A stretch of DNA of 64,000 nt. It comes from Gammaproteobacteria bacterium. Its GTDB lineage: Bacteria; Pseudomonadota; Gammaproteobacteria; Pseudomonadales; UBA5518. Numbering within the stretch: position 1 is the stretch's first letter; every line of letters starts with the position of its first letter. The position numbers and the translations under genes are program-made. The stretch is taken from NCBI GenBank assembly GCA_016705365.1, contig JADIYI010000008.1, positions 868,001-932,000 of the forward strand, in the 5' to 3' direction. Positions 8,770-18,639 of this stretch are shown piece after piece. The notes below the pieces were generated by a model, which worked only from the letters and a program-made list of their open reading frames with translations, had not been told where the DNA came from and did no database searches.

Positions 8770-9363
8770 ATGACAGAACGAACAGCGGAAGTGACCCGGA
8801 ATACGCTCGAGACGCGCATCACCGTGCGGGTGAATCTCGATGGCAGCGGACACGCGGCGCTGGATAGCGGAATACCGTTTCTCGATCATATGCTGGATCA
8901 GGTCGCCCGCCATGGCCTGCTAGATCTCGAGGTCGAGGCTGCGGGTGATCTGCATATCGATGCCCACCATACGGTGGAAGATATCGGCATCAGCCTCGGG
9001 CAGGCGTTCGCGAGGGCGGTGGGTGACAAGGCCGGCCTGGTGCGCTACGGGCACGCCTATGTGCCGCTCGATGAGGCGCTGTCGCGCGTGGTGGTGGACC
9101 TGTCGGGCCGCCCGGGGCTCGAGTTCAACGTCGATTTCGCGCGCGCGCGGATTGGCGAGTTCGACGTGGACCTGTTTCGCGAGTTTTTCCAGGGCTTCGT
9201 GAACCACGCGGGGGTTACGCTGCATATCGACAACCTGCGCGGCGCGAACGCACACCACCAGGCCGAAACGGTGTTCAAGGCCTTTGGGCGGGCGTTGCGG
9301 ATGGCGCTCGGCAGCGACCCGCGCATGGCGGGCGTGATGCCTTCCACCAAGGGCAGCCTGTAG
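8770..9363 (+). CDS. hisB: imidazoleglycerol-phosphate dehydratase HisB
   Basis: HisB dehydrates imidazole glycerol phosphate to imidazole acetol phosphate, step 7 of histidine synthesis. The Mn-binding motifs are present: DHMLDQVARHG, HIDAHHTVEDIGI, and HHQAETVFKAFGRAL near the end. It is monofunctional at 197 aa; the phosphatase half found in E. coli HisB is absent, as in Pseudomonas. ATG 8770 matches the family start (MTERTAEVTRNTLET), and the open frame further upstream is leader. It heads the run hisB-hisH-hisA-hisF with gaps of only a few bases. Confidence 0.97.
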   Translation: MTERTAEVTRNTLETRITVRVNLDGSGHAALDSGIPFLDHMLDQVARHGLLDLEVEAAGDLHIDAHHTVEDIGISLGQAFARAVGDKAGLVRYGHAYVPLDEALSRVVVDLSGRPGLEFNVDFARARIGEFDVDLFREFFQGFVNHAGVTLHIDNLRGANAHHQAETVFKAFGRALRMALGSDPRMAGVMPSTKGSL

Positions 9364-9370
9364 GTCACAC

Positions 9371-10018
9371 ATGGCTGGCGTACGCATTGCGGTAGTTGAC
9401 TATGGCATGGGCAACCTGCATTCGATGGCCAAGGCCCTCGAGCATGTGGCGGGCGGTGCCGAGATCGTCGTAAGCGATGATGCGGCGCTGATCCGTTCCG
9501 CCGACAAGGTGGTGTTTCCGGGAGTCGGAGCGATGCGCGATTGCATGGCGGAACTCGTGCGTCGCGGACTCGACCGTGCGGTACGTGAAGCGGCTGTCAC
9601 GCGGCCGCTGCTGGCGGTGTGCATCGGCATGCAGGCGCTCATGGAATCCAGCGAGGAGAACAACGGCACCCGCTGTCTTGGCATCCTGAAGGGCCGCGTG
9701 CGGCATTTCGGCGCCGGGCTCGAAGACGAGAACAACGCGACGCTGAAGGTCCCGCATATGGGCTGGAATCGCGTGCGGATGATCGATCATCCGCTGTGGC
9801 AAGGCGTCGAGCAGAACAGCCGCTTCTATTTCGTGCACAGCTACTACGTCGAGCCGGGCGATCGCTCGCAGACCGTGGGAATTTGCGAGTACGGGATGGA
9901 GTTCACGGCCGCGCTGGCACACCACTCGTTGTTCGCGGTGCAGTTTCACCCCGAGAAAAGTCATACGGCCGGGCTGCAGTTGCTCGCCAATTTTGTTGCC
10001 TGGGATGGCCGATGCTGA
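9371..10018 (+). CDS. hisH: imidazole glycerol phosphate synthase, glutaminase subunit HisH
   Basis: HisH is a class I amidotransferase that releases ammonia from glutamine and channels it to HisF. The nucleophile Cys lies in LLAVCIGMQAL and the His/Glu pair in AVQFHPEKSH. It starts VRIAVVDYGMGNLHSM, standard for the family, and is 215 aa. It starts 7 bases after hisB and overlaps hisA by 7 bases, which suggests translational coupling. Confidence 0.97.
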   Translation: MAGVRIAVVDYGMGNLHSMAKALEHVAGGAEIVVSDDAALIRSADKVVFPGVGAMRDCMAELVRRGLDRAVREAAVTRPLLAVCIGMQALMESSEENNGTRCLGILKGRVRHFGAGLEDENNATLKVPHMGWNRVRMIDHPLWQGVEQNSRFYFVHSYYVEPGDRSQTVGICEYGMEFTAALAHHSLFAVQFHPEKSHTAGLQLLANFVAWDGRC

Positions 10019-10752
10019 TTATTCCCGCGATCGATCTGCAAGATGGAAAATGCGTGCGTCTGCGCCAGGGACGCATGGACGACAGCACGGTGTTCGGCGA
10101 TGACCCGGTGGCGATGGCTGCGCGCTGGATCGAGGCGGGCGCGCGGCGTTTGCACCTGGTCGATTTGAATGGTGCGTTTGCCGGAGAGCCGGTCAATGGC
10201 GCGCCGGTGCGCGCGATTACGCGCGCGTTTCCGGATCTTGCGGTGCAGATCGGTGGCGGCATCCGCAGTCGCGAGACCGTGCAGAGCTATCTGGATGTCG
10301 GGGTGCAGTGGGTGATCATCGGTACGCTGGCGGTGAAGCAGCCCGATCTGGTGCGCAGCCTGTGTCAGGAGTTTCCGGGCCACGTGATCGTCGGCATCGA
10401 TGCGCGCAACGGTATGGTCGCCACCGATGGCTGGGCCGAGGTGTCGCGCGTCGGGGCGGTCGATCTCGCCCGGCAGTTTGCCGCCGCCGGCGTGGCAGCG
10501 ATCGTCTACACCGATATCGATCGTGACGGCATGATGCAGGGCGTGAACGTGCCGGCAACGCGCGATCTTGCCGCGCGCGGCGGGATCCCGGTGATCGCCT
10601 CGGGTGGCGTGACCACGATCGAGGATATCAAGGCGCTCTCGCATGAAGCATCGAGCGGCATCATTGGCGCGATCAGCGGGCGCGCGCTGTACGAGGGCAC
10701 TCTCGATCTGGCGCAGGCACAGGCATGGTGCGACGCGCACCGGGAGCGTTGA
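10012..10752 (+). CDS. hisA: phosphoribosylformimino-5-aminoimidazole carboxamide ribotide isomerase HisA
   Basis: This is a (beta/alpha)8 barrel of 246 aa catalysing the Amadori rearrangement of ProFAR to PRFAR. It begins MLIIPAIDLQDGKCVRL with the catalytic Asp in AIDLQ. The second catalytic Asp lies in VYTDIDRDGMMQG, and the phosphate-binding repeats are QIGGGIRS and VIASGGVTT. ATG 10012 overlaps the end of hisH. Its products feed HisH/HisF, encoded on either side. Confidence 0.97.
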   Translation: MLIIPAIDLQDGKCVRLRQGRMDDSTVFGDDPVAMAARWIEAGARRLHLVDLNGAFAGEPVNGAPVRAITRAFPDLAVQIGGGIRSRETVQSYLDVGVQWVIIGTLAVKQPDLVRSLCQEFPGHVIVGIDARNGMVATDGWAEVSRVGAVDLARQFAAAGVAAIVYTDIDRDGMMQGVNVPATRDLAARGGIPVIASGGVTTIEDIKALSHEASSGIIGAISGRALYEGTLDLAQAQAWCDAHRER

Positions 10753-10756
10753 GTCC

Positions 10757-11530
10757 ATGGGTCTTGCCAAGCGCATCATTCCCTGTCTCGATGTCGATCG
10801 CGGGCGGGTAGTCAAAGGCGTGAAGTTCCTGGATATCCGCGACGCGGGTGACCCGGTGGAAGTCGCGCGTCGTTACAACGAGCAGGGCGCCGATGAAGTG
10901 ACCTTTCTCGATATCACCGCAAGCCATGAAGGCAGGGATACCACACTCGCGACCGTCGAGCGCATGGCGAGCGAGGTGTTCATTCCGCTGACCGTCGGCG
11001 GCGGAGTGCGTGAACTGATGGATATCCGCAACCTGCTGAATGCGGGTGCCGACAAGGTCGCGATCAATTCGGCTGCAATCCAGCGCCCGCAATTCGTGGC
11101 CGAGGCTTCCGACCGCTTCGGCTCGCAATGCATCGTGGTTGCGATCGATGCCAAGCAGGTCAGTGCCCACGGCGAGCGGTTGAAGTGGGAGATTTTCACG
11201 CATGGCGGGCGGCGCGCCACCGGAATCGATGCGCTCGAATGGGCGCGGCAGATGGTGGAATTCGGCGCCGGGGAAATCCTTTTGACCAGCATGGATCGCG
11301 ATGGTACCCGCGACGGCTTCGATCTTGCGTTGACCCGCGCAGTGAGCGAGTCGGTGTCAGTGCCGGTGATTGCCTCGGGTGGCGTGGGTGATTTGCAGCA
11401 TCTCGTGGACGGCGTGATCGAAGGGCATGCGGACGCCGTTCTGGCGGCCAGCATTTTTCATTTCGGGGAGTACACGATCAGGGAGGCAAAAATCTTCATG
11501 GCCTCCCGGGGTGTGGAGGTCAGGCTCTAG
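10757..11530 (+). CDS. hisF: imidazole glycerol phosphate synthase, cyclase subunit HisF
   Basis: HisF is the cyclase subunit, also a (beta/alpha)8 barrel of 257 aa. It uses ammonia from HisH to form imidazole glycerol phosphate and AICAR. The start is MGLAKRIIPCLDVDRGRVVKG with catalytic Asp in CLDVD. The second Asp lies in LTSMDRDGTRDGFD, and phosphate loops are VGGGVREL and VIASGGVGD. ATG 10757 lies 4 bases after hisA. It ends 24 bases before the stop of a convergent small gene, with no clear terminator hairpin between them. Confidence 0.97.
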   Translation: MGLAKRIIPCLDVDRGRVVKGVKFLDIRDAGDPVEVARRYNEQGADEVTFLDITASHEGRDTTLATVERMASEVFIPLTVGGGVRELMDIRNLLNAGADKVAINSAAIQRPQFVAEASDRFGSQCIVVAIDAKQVSAHGERLKWEIFTHGGRRATGIDALEWARQMVEFGAGEILLTSMDRDGTRDGFDLALTRAVSESVSVPVIASGGVGDLQHLVDGVIEGHADAVLAASIFHFGEYTIREAKIFMASRGVEVRL

Positions 11531-11554
11531 GGCGAGCCGCGAATCGTGCGCCGG

Positions 11555-11779
11555 CTACGCCGTGTGCAATGAGGCGTAGAAGGTCGACAACACTCTCGGT
11601 TCTGCCAGCTGGATGAAATCCAGGAAATCCGACAACCCGTTCTGCGCCTCGCTCTTGTCCTCGAAAGGACCAACGGATGCGCCTTCGCGAGTCGCGAAAT
11701 ACCAGGCACTGTTCACGGCAAAGAACCGATCTGTCCTCATCGGAACCACGCCACGTTCACCGCTTCGCTTGTCTGCCAT
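11555..11779 (-). CDS. small DUF6316-like protein
   Basis: This is a soluble protein of about 74 aa with the pattern RTDRFFAVNSAWYFATREGASVGPFEDKSEAQNGLSDF. It resembles the DUF6316 family of marine gammaproteobacteria: a basic N-terminus, a WYFxTRE strand pair and a GPF turn. No catalytic motif is visible. The start is uncertain: Met at 11779 gives MADKRSGERG, and the frame also allows starts at 11803 and 11833. A perfect 8-bp inverted repeat lies immediately upstream. It is convergent with hisF. The family call is from memory. Confidence 0.65.
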   Translation of the reverse strand: MADKRSGERGVVPMRTDRFFAVNSAWYFATREGASVGPFEDKSEAQNGLSDFLDFIQLAEPRVLSTFYASLHTA

Positions 11780-11825
11780 TTTGATTATCCGGGCGATCTG
11801 CATGAATGAATCACCGCTCAGCGCA

Positions 11826-11843
11826 ATATACACCAGTGTATAT
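11826..11843. promoter_or_regulatory. perfect 18-bp palindrome, candidate operator
   Basis: ATATACAC at 11826-11833, CA spacer, GTGTATAT at 11836-11843. It lies upstream of the DUF6316-like gene in an AT-rich intergenic patch, where a dimeric repressor site would be expected. The regulator is unknown. Confidence 0.4.
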
Positions 11844-11899
11844 CAGCTCGTAAATTTGTCTGGCACGTTCCCACGTCATCGTCGTTCTTGTCAATTAGT

Positions 11900-11919
11900 A
11901 CCAATTTTCGGTAATTGGT
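11900..11919 (-). terminator. possible weak terminator after ctpA
   Basis: ACCAATT (11900-11906) pairs with AATTGGT (11913-11919) around a 6-base loop, directly after the ctpA stop. The stem is AT-rich and no long T-run follows, so termination is uncertain. Confidence 0.25.
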
Positions 11920-11925
11920 TCCCGT

Positions 11926-13314
11926 TCAGCCCCGCGTATCCGGCGCGGCGCTCGCTATCGGCGCCGCGGCGCGCGACAGGACGATTCCTTTCAGCAGGTT
12001 GAATGCCTCGTAAAGCTGGTTGTCGTCGCTGCGCAGCTCGTCCAGAGAAACAGCGGTGCGACGCTCCGCGTCTCCTTTCTCGGCACCACCATTGCCGTTG
12101 CTGAGATGCCTGGTCAGGTCGGCTTCGGTCAGGCGCCGGGGGCTGTCGATGGTCTTGACCTCGGCGCGCTCGACCACGATATCGGGCACGATGCCCTGCG
12201 CCTGGATCGAGCGCCCGCTGGGTGTGTAATACCGCGCGGTGGTGAGCTTGATGCCGCGCTCCTCGCCGAGCGGCAGCACTGTTTGCACCGAGCCCTTGCC
12301 GAAGCTGTCGGTACCGACCACGATGGCACGGTGGTGATCCTGCAGCGCGCCGGCCACGATCTCCGAGGCCGATGCCGAGCCGCCATTGATCAGCACCACC
12401 ATCGGGGCGCCGTTCAATTGATCGTCGGGCGTCGCACTGAAGCTGGAGCGCGCGCTCTCGATACGCCCCTCGGTATAGACGATCAGGCCCTGCTCCAGAA
12501 AGGCATCGGCCACGTCGACCGAGGCCTGCAGCACGCCGCCGGGATTGTTGCGCAAATCGAGCACCACGCCGCGCAGCGGTTTGCTGTTCTGCTTGTTGAG
12601 CGAGGCGATCGTCTTCTGCATGTCGGGGGCGGTTTCGTTCTGGAATTGCGCCACGCGAAGGTAGCCGAAATCGGCCTCCAGCAGCCGCCCGCGTACACTC
12701 TGCACCTTGATCACGTCGCGCTCGAGCGAGACATCGAACGGCCCCGGTTTGCCCTCGCGAACGATGGTCAGCTCGATCTTCGAGCCCTTTGGCCCGCGCA
12801 TGAGATTGACGGCCTCCCCGAGATCCAGTCCTTTGACGGATTTACCATCGAGACGGATGATCAGATCGCCGCTTTCTATGCCGGCGGCCTTGGCCGGCGT
12901 GTCATCGATGGGGGAGATCACCCGCACGAAACCGCCGCTGTCGACGCCGACCTCCAGTCCGACACCGCCGAATTCGCCGGTGGTGTTCTCGCGCAGATCG
13001 GCAAAGGAGTCCTTGTCCAGGTAGGTGGAATGCGGGTCGAGCCCGTTCAGCATGCCCTTGATCGCGCTTTCGAGCAGCGTGCGGTCGTCGACCTCCTCCA
13101 CGTAGCTGGTGCGAATCTCGTTGAACACGTCGACGAAGATGCGCAGTTCCTTCAGCGGCAGGACGCCTTCCGGTTGCTCGGTCCCGGTGGCGAGCGGATC
13201 CTGCGCCGACACGGGAGTGGCGAGCAGGCAGGTGGCAAGCACAATCGTTCCGATCGCGCCGTGCGGCCACTCGCAGTGCGAGCGGGAGTGTGTATGAGAC
13301 AAGGAGTTGAACAT
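11926..13314 (-). CDS. ctpA: S41 family C-terminal processing peptidase (CtpA-like)
   Basis: This is a periplasmic serine protease. The N-terminus has a signal peptide ending ...LLATPVSAQ, then a helical segment (FNEIRTSYVEEVDDRTLL). A PDZ domain follows (EFGGVGLEVGVDSGG to ELTIVREG), then the S41 catalytic domain with the nucleophile in GGSASASEIVAGAL and the lysine in DSFGKGSVQT. From ATG 13314 it is 462 aa; the open frame upstream lacks family features. In Pseudomonas, gpmI and an EnvC-like M23 gene lie between ctpA and the rhodanese gene; here they are absent and ctpA is directly divergent. Likely roles are processing of murein hydrolases or other envelope proteins. Confidence 0.94.
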   Translation of the reverse strand: MFNSLSHTHSRSHCEWPHGAIGTIVLATCLLATPVSAQDPLATGTEQPEGVLPLKELRIFVDVFNEIRTSYVEEVDDRTLLESAIKGMLNGLDPHSTYLDKDSFADLRENTTGEFGGVGLEVGVDSGGFVRVISPIDDTPAKAAGIESGDLIIRLDGKSVKGLDLGEAVNLMRGPKGSKIELTIVREGKPGPFDVSLERDVIKVQSVRGRLLEADFGYLRVAQFQNETAPDMQKTIASLNKQNSKPLRGVVLDLRNNPGGVLQASVDVADAFLEQGLIVYTEGRIESARSSFSATPDDQLNGAPMVVLINGGSASASEIVAGALQDHHRAIVVGTDSFGKGSVQTVLPLGEERGIKLTTARYYTPSGRSIQAQGIVPDIVVERAEVKTIDSPRRLTEADLTRHLSNGNGGAEKGDAERRTAVSLDELRSDDNQLYEAFNLLKGIVLSRAAAPIASAAPDTRG

Positions 13315-13438
13315 ACCTGAAGTGGATACCGCGAGAGCTGGAAAGCGTGAATGAGGCAGGCAGTTTGCATCAACTGCCGCGCGGGCACCATAGCGGACTT
13401 GCGGGGAAAGTGACGCGCGGGCATTGGCAGGGCGGTGT

Positions 13439-13467
13439 TTGGTGGCTGCCCGGCGCGCGTGTATACT
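13439..13467 (+). promoter_or_regulatory. probable promoter of the rhodanese-grxC-secB run
   Basis: TTGGTG (13439-13444), 17 bases, TATACT (13462-13467). Followed by a GC-rich start region and a leader of about 60 bases to ATG 13535. Confidence 0.5.
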
Positions 13468-13534
13468 TGCGCGCTTTCTCATTGGGCCACCCTCATCAGG
13501 GGCGCCCTTCCAGTCTGCCGGATCCGGAATCGTC

Positions 13535-13951
13535 ATGGAGTTATTTCTCCAGTTTCTCGTTGCCAAGTGGTATCTCGTCAGTGCCGCAGGGGTGATCGTG
13601 TGGCTGCTCCTGTATCACGAGCGGCGCAAGGGCGCGGTCAGTGTCAGCCCGGCGCAGGTGACCGCACTGGTCAACCAGAAAGACGCTGTGGTGCTCGACC
13701 TGAGAGACGCCGCCGACTATCGCCAGGGACATATCGTTGACAGCATCAACATGCCGTTTGGCAAGCTGTCCGAGCGTGTGGCGGAACTGGATCGATACCG
13801 CGAGCGCCCGGTAGTGGTGGTCTGCAAGATGGGCCAGCACTCCGGAGCGGTGGCCAAAACGCTGAAAGAGAAAGGATTTGCCCAGGTCTATCGTCTCGGC
13901 GGCGGTATTGCGGAGTGGCAGGGCTCGCAGTTGCCGTTGGTGCGGTCCTGA
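13535..13951 (+). CDS. membrane-anchored rhodanese-like protein
   Basis: A protein of 138 aa. An N-terminal transmembrane helix (about residues 8-27, YLVSAAGVIVWLLLY) is followed by one cytosolic rhodanese domain (about 37-138) with the active-site Cys97 in VVVCKMGQHSG. It probably carries persulfide sulfur, but the acceptor is unknown. It matches the PA5130-type gene that sits before grxC and secB in Pseudomonas. ATG 13535 is preceded by a recognisable promoter and only 4 bases separate it from grxC. Confidence 0.92.
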   Translation: MELFLQFLVAKWYLVSAAGVIVWLLLYHERRKGAVSVSPAQVTALVNQKDAVVLDLRDAADYRQGHIVDSINMPFGKLSERVAELDRYRERPVVVVCKMGQHSGAVAKTLKEKGFAQVYRLGGGIAEWQGSQLPLVRS

Positions 13952-13955
13952 CACG

Positions 13956-14240
13956 ATGCCCGGGGTGACGATGTATACCACGCGTTACTGCCCGTATTGC
14001 GTGGCGGCGCGCCGGTTGCTCGACTCCCTGGGGGTCGAGTACCGTGATATCGATGTGAGCGGCGATCGCGCGCTCAGGTCCGAGATGGAACAGCGCGCCG
14101 GTCGTCATACCGTGCCGCAGATCTGGATAGGCAACCGGCATGTCGGCGGCTTCGACGACATGGACGAATTGCACTACAGGGGATTGCTGCAACCGCTGCT
14201 CGACGAGATCAGGCAGACGGCGGAGACCGGCAATGCATAA
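13956..14240 (+). CDS. grxC: glutaredoxin 3 (class I, CPYC)
   Basis: A 94-aa dithiol glutaredoxin with active-site Cys12-Pro-Tyr-Cys15, the cis-Pro loop HTVPQIWIG and the glutathione-binding GGFDDMDEL. It reduces disulfides and glutathione mixed disulfides. The start at ATG 13956 (MPGVTMYTT) is slightly longer than the ATG at 13971, which would also fit. It lies between the rhodanese gene and secB in the conserved order. Confidence 0.95.
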   Translation: MPGVTMYTTRYCPYCVAARRLLDSLGVEYRDIDVSGDRALRSEMEQRAGRHTVPQIWIGNRHVGGFDDMDELHYRGLLQPLLDEIRQTAETGNA

Positions 14241-14261
14241 ATCGCAGCAGAGGATCATTTG

Positions 14262-14747
14262 ATGGCCGACGAGAACCAGCAGCCCGCACAGCAGTTCGCG
14301 CTGCAGCGAATCTACATAAAAGACCTGTCGTTCGAGACGCCGCAGGGCCATGAGGTGTTTCGCCAGGCCTGGAAGCCGCGCGTGAATCTCGAGATGAACA
14401 CGCGTCACAATCGCATCGACGAGCAGAATTTTGAAGTGGTGCTGACCCTGTCGGTCACTGCCGCGCTGGAAGAGAAGACGGCGTTCCTGGCCGAAGTGCA
14501 GCAGGCGGGCGTGTTTTTCATGTCCGGCATGCCGGAGGCGCAGCAGCGCCAGGTGCTCGGAACGGTATGTCCGAACATCCTGTTCCCCTATGCCCGCGAG
14601 GCGGTGGACAATCTCGTGGTGCGCGGCAGCTTCCCTCCCCTGATGCTGGCGCCGGTCAATTTTGATGCGCTCTATACACAGGCTTTGAAGCAGGCAGAAG
14701 AGAAGGCAAAGGCCGAACAGCTGCCCGAGACACCCGCGCAGCACTGA
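14262..14747 (+). CDS. secB: protein-export chaperone SecB
   Basis: SecB is a tetrameric cytosolic chaperone that holds preproteins unfolded and hands them to SecA. It is 161 aa with the conserved QRIYIKDLSFETP strand, NFEVVLTLSVTA, CPNILFPYAREAVDN and GSFPPLMLAPVNFDALY. AGAGGA lies about 8 bases before ATG 14262, so I prefer it to the TTG one codon upstream. A GC hairpin with trailing Ts follows. Confidence 0.97.
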   Translation: MADENQQPAQQFALQRIYIKDLSFETPQGHEVFRQAWKPRVNLEMNTRHNRIDEQNFEVVLTLSVTAALEEKTAFLAEVQQAGVFFMSGMPEAQQRQVLGTVCPNILFPYAREAVDNLVVRGSFPPLMLAPVNFDALYTQALKQAEEKAKAEQLPETPAQH

Positions 14748-14762
14748 TCGGCAGCGTCCTGG

Positions 14763-14785
14763 AGCCGGCGCTCTGTGCCGGCTTT
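14763..14785 (+). terminator. probable rho-independent terminator of secB
   Basis: AGCCGGC (14763-14769), 7-base loop, GCCGGCT (14777-14783), then TT. It lies between the convergent secB and trmL genes. The T-run is short. Confidence 0.5.
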
Positions 14786-14832
14786 CCACATTGCCCGTAT
14801 CCGGCTCCGAACGCCGACAGAGGGGGCGGGGT

Positions 14833-15296
14833 TCAGGCGCCCGTGATGAAATCCAGCTGGCGCCAGGCTTCGTAGACCACCACGGATACGCTGTTGGAGA
14901 GGTTGAGGCTGCGGCATTCGGCGCGCATCGGCAAGCGCAGCACCTGTTCCGCAGGCAGCGCATCCAGCAATTCCTGCGGTAACCCGCGAGTTTCAGGCCC
15001 GAACAGCAACGCATCGCTGGCACCGAAGCGTGGCCGGTCGTAACGCGTTTTGCCGCGCGTGCTCAGGGCATATACCCGCGCCGGCCGGCGCGCCCGGATA
15101 TATTCCTCGAAGCTCGAATGGGTGCTCAGGGTGGCCCATTCATGGTAGTCGAGCCCGGCGCGGCGCAGGCGACGGTCATCGAGTTCGAACCCCAGTGGCT
15201 CTATCAGGTGCAGGCTGCAGCCAGTGTTGGCACAGAGGCGAATCACGTTGCCGGTGTTGGGTGGAATCTCCGGCTGGTAGAGCACGACGTCGATCA

Positions 15297-15300
<4 letters not shown>
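14833..15300 (-). CDS. trmL: tRNA (cytidine(34)-2'-O)-methyltransferase TrmL
   Basis: A SPOUT-class methyltransferase of 155 aa for the wobble base of tRNA-Leu. The trefoil-knot SAM site is seen in LLFGPETRGLP, VLRLPM and RSLNLSNSVSVVVYEAWRQL, and the N-terminus IDVVLYQPEIPPNTGNVIRLCANTG is diagnostic. Its ATG (15298-15300) overlaps the ntrC stop as ATGA, so it is translationally coupled to the ntrBC run. It is convergent with secB. Confidence 0.95.
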
Positions 15301-16704
<1,404 letters not shown>

Positions 16705-16712
<8 letters not shown>

Positions 16713-17781
16713 GGTTGTACTCCAGGGGCAGGAGAATCGAGAAGGTGGTGTGACCCGGACGGCTGCTGCATTCGATCAGCCCGTGGTGCTGACTGATGAT
16801 CGATTGTGCGATGGCCAGTCCGAGGCCGGTGCCCTCGGCGCGACCGCTGATCATCGGGAAGAACAAGGTGTCGATCAGTTCGGGGGGGACGCCGGGCCCG
16901 TTGTCGGAGACGTCGATCTGGCAGGCCAGGCGGTGGCGCTGATTGCCGATCGTGAATTGCCGCACGGTGCGGGTGCGCAGTTCGATGATCGGTGGCGGCG
17001 CCCCCGTTGGCTGTTCTGCCAGGACCTGCTGCGCGTTGCGTACCGCGTTCAGTACCGCCTGGATCAGCTGCTCGCGATCACCGCTCAGCTCCGGGATGCT
17101 CGGGTCGTAGTCGCGCCGGATTTTCAGGGCGCCATGGCTTTCAGCCTCAACGAGATGGCGCACGCGCTCGAGCACTTCGTGAATATTGACGGCCTCGCGC
17201 TGCAGCCGGCGTGGCGCGCTCAGCATCCGGTCGACAAGATTTCCGAGCCGGTCAGCTTCCTCGATGATCACGTTGGTGTAGTCGAGCAATTGCTCCGAGT
17301 CCAGTTCGCGGGCGAGCAATTGCGCGGCGCCGCGCAGTCCACCGAGCGGGTTCTTGATCTCGTGGGCGAGCCCGCGCACCATCGACTGCGTCATGTGCTG
17401 GGACGAAAGAATGGCCTCATCGCGGCTGAAGCGCATCATCCGGTCCAGCGGCTGGATCTCGATGATCAGCGATTCGTTTTCGAGCCACGCCGGCGTAACG
17501 GCGTAATCGACGGTGATGTCATGCCCCGTGCCGAGATGGAATACCGTCTGGCGCTTGGTGAAACCGGTTCCTGTCTCGAGCGCGCGGCGCAGTCCGGCGA
17601 CTGTGTTTTCGTCCTCGTGAAAGACGTTCTGCACATTTTCTCCGAGTACCCGCGCGCTGCTCAGTTCGAGCAGGGACTCGGCAGCGGTATTGAGGTAGCT
17701 GACACGCATATCGGCAGCCACCAGCAGGATGGCGGTGGTCAGGTTGTCGAGAAGCCGGGTATGTAATGTCTCCAGGGGCAT
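16705..17781 (-). CDS. ntrB: nitrogen regulation sensor histidine kinase NtrB
   Basis: A cytosolic sensor kinase of 358 aa with no membrane segment. A PAS domain (about 6-110) is followed by a dimerisation/phospho-acceptor region with His140 in GLAHEIKNPLGG. The HATPase domain has N-box VLNAVRNAQQ, DNGPGVPPEL and GTGLGLAIAQSI. It phosphorylates and dephosphorylates NtrC under control of PII. The gene order glnA-(DUF4124)-ntrB-ntrC is standard in Pseudomonas-like genomes. ATG 17781 gives a normal N-terminus; no strong ribosome binding site is seen. Confidence 0.96.
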
Positions 17782-17934
17782 GTGAGGCTTGCTGCAGGTT
17801 GGGGTTCCGGACTATTCAGCAAGAACCGAGCCACCAATGCGGACGCCAGCCACGCCGGCGCCATGGCCCGGCGGGACAGTAAACGCGAAGGATTATATGC
17901 ACCAAACAGGTGCATTGCTATCCGGTTACCTACC

Positions 17935-18516
17935 TCAGCTTCGTCCCGCGCCAATGCCGCCGGGTCGGGAACCACCTTTTCCAGGTCGCACCACCTGCAC
18001 CTCGATGGTGCCGGTGCTCTGGACCTGCTGCCCTTGGCCATCGATGACCTGTACTTCCAGTACATGCGGGCCGCGCGGCACCGCTGGCACCGTGAACTCG
18101 CCCGCGATCGCCGCACCGGTTGGCGTGCCATCCAGCAGCAGCTGCAGGCGGTGCCCGTCGCGCAGGGCAGGAACAAGCGCCACGCTCATGCTCAAGATGC
18201 CGTTGGGTGCAATCACCGTGGCACCGTTGGTGGGTGTGATTATCTCGAGCCGGGAATAGGCATTGGCAATGGCATCGCCTGCGCCGGGCTCCAGCGGAGC
18301 GACGGGCTTGAGCGCGGGCACCTCGACCTCGGTCATGGTATTGGTGGGAGGAATCTTGACCGGCTTGGCTGATTCGCTGGCTTGATCGCTGAAGATCACC
18401 CGACCCTCCGCGTCGGTGGAGCGGTATATCTCGCCTTCGACTGCCAAGGACAGCGGGCTTGTACATGCCAGAATCGCCAAGAGAAGGGTGTGTGTCCGGT
18501 AAATCCTGGGTGGCAT
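17935..18516 (-). CDS. DUF4124 domain-containing exported protein
   Basis: A 193-aa protein with a signal peptide (LLLAILACTSPLSLA) and an N-terminal DUF4124 segment (GEIYRSTDAEGRVIFSDQ). A linker and a C-terminal immunoglobulin-like beta domain follow (ATVIAPNGILSMSVALVPALRDGHRLQLLLDG ... GPHVLEVQVID). No enzyme motif is present. A protein of this type commonly sits between glnA and ntrB in Pseudomonas relatives. It is likely periplasmic with unknown function. ATG 18516 has GGAGAG about 8 bases upstream. The glnA terminator upstream implies its own promoter. Confidence 0.85.
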   Translation of the reverse strand: MPPRIYRTHTLLLAILACTSPLSLAVEGEIYRSTDAEGRVIFSDQASESAKPVKIPPTNTMTEVEVPALKPVAPLEPGAGDAIANAYSRLEIITPTNGATVIAPNGILSMSVALVPALRDGHRLQLLLDGTPTGAAIAGEFTVPAVPRGPHVLEVQVIDGQGQQVQSTGTIEVQVVRPGKGGSRPGGIGAGRS

Positions 18517-18586
18517 GTGACGGCTCTCCGGCGAATGGCTCTTCCGCTTGCTTTATAGCGCGAACGCCGATGCTCTGCCAGCAGGC

Positions 18587-18618
18587 AAAAAAACCCGCAT
18601 CCCCGGAGGAGATGCGGG
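18587..18618 (-). terminator. rho-independent terminator of glnA
   Basis: On the minus strand CCCGCATC and GATGCGGG form a perfect 8-bp stem (18594-18601 with 18611-18618) around a 9-base loop, followed by seven Ts (18587-18593). It lies 22 bases past the glnA stop. Confidence 0.93.
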
Positions 18619-18639
18619 CCGGCAGTTGCGAGTCGCGGC

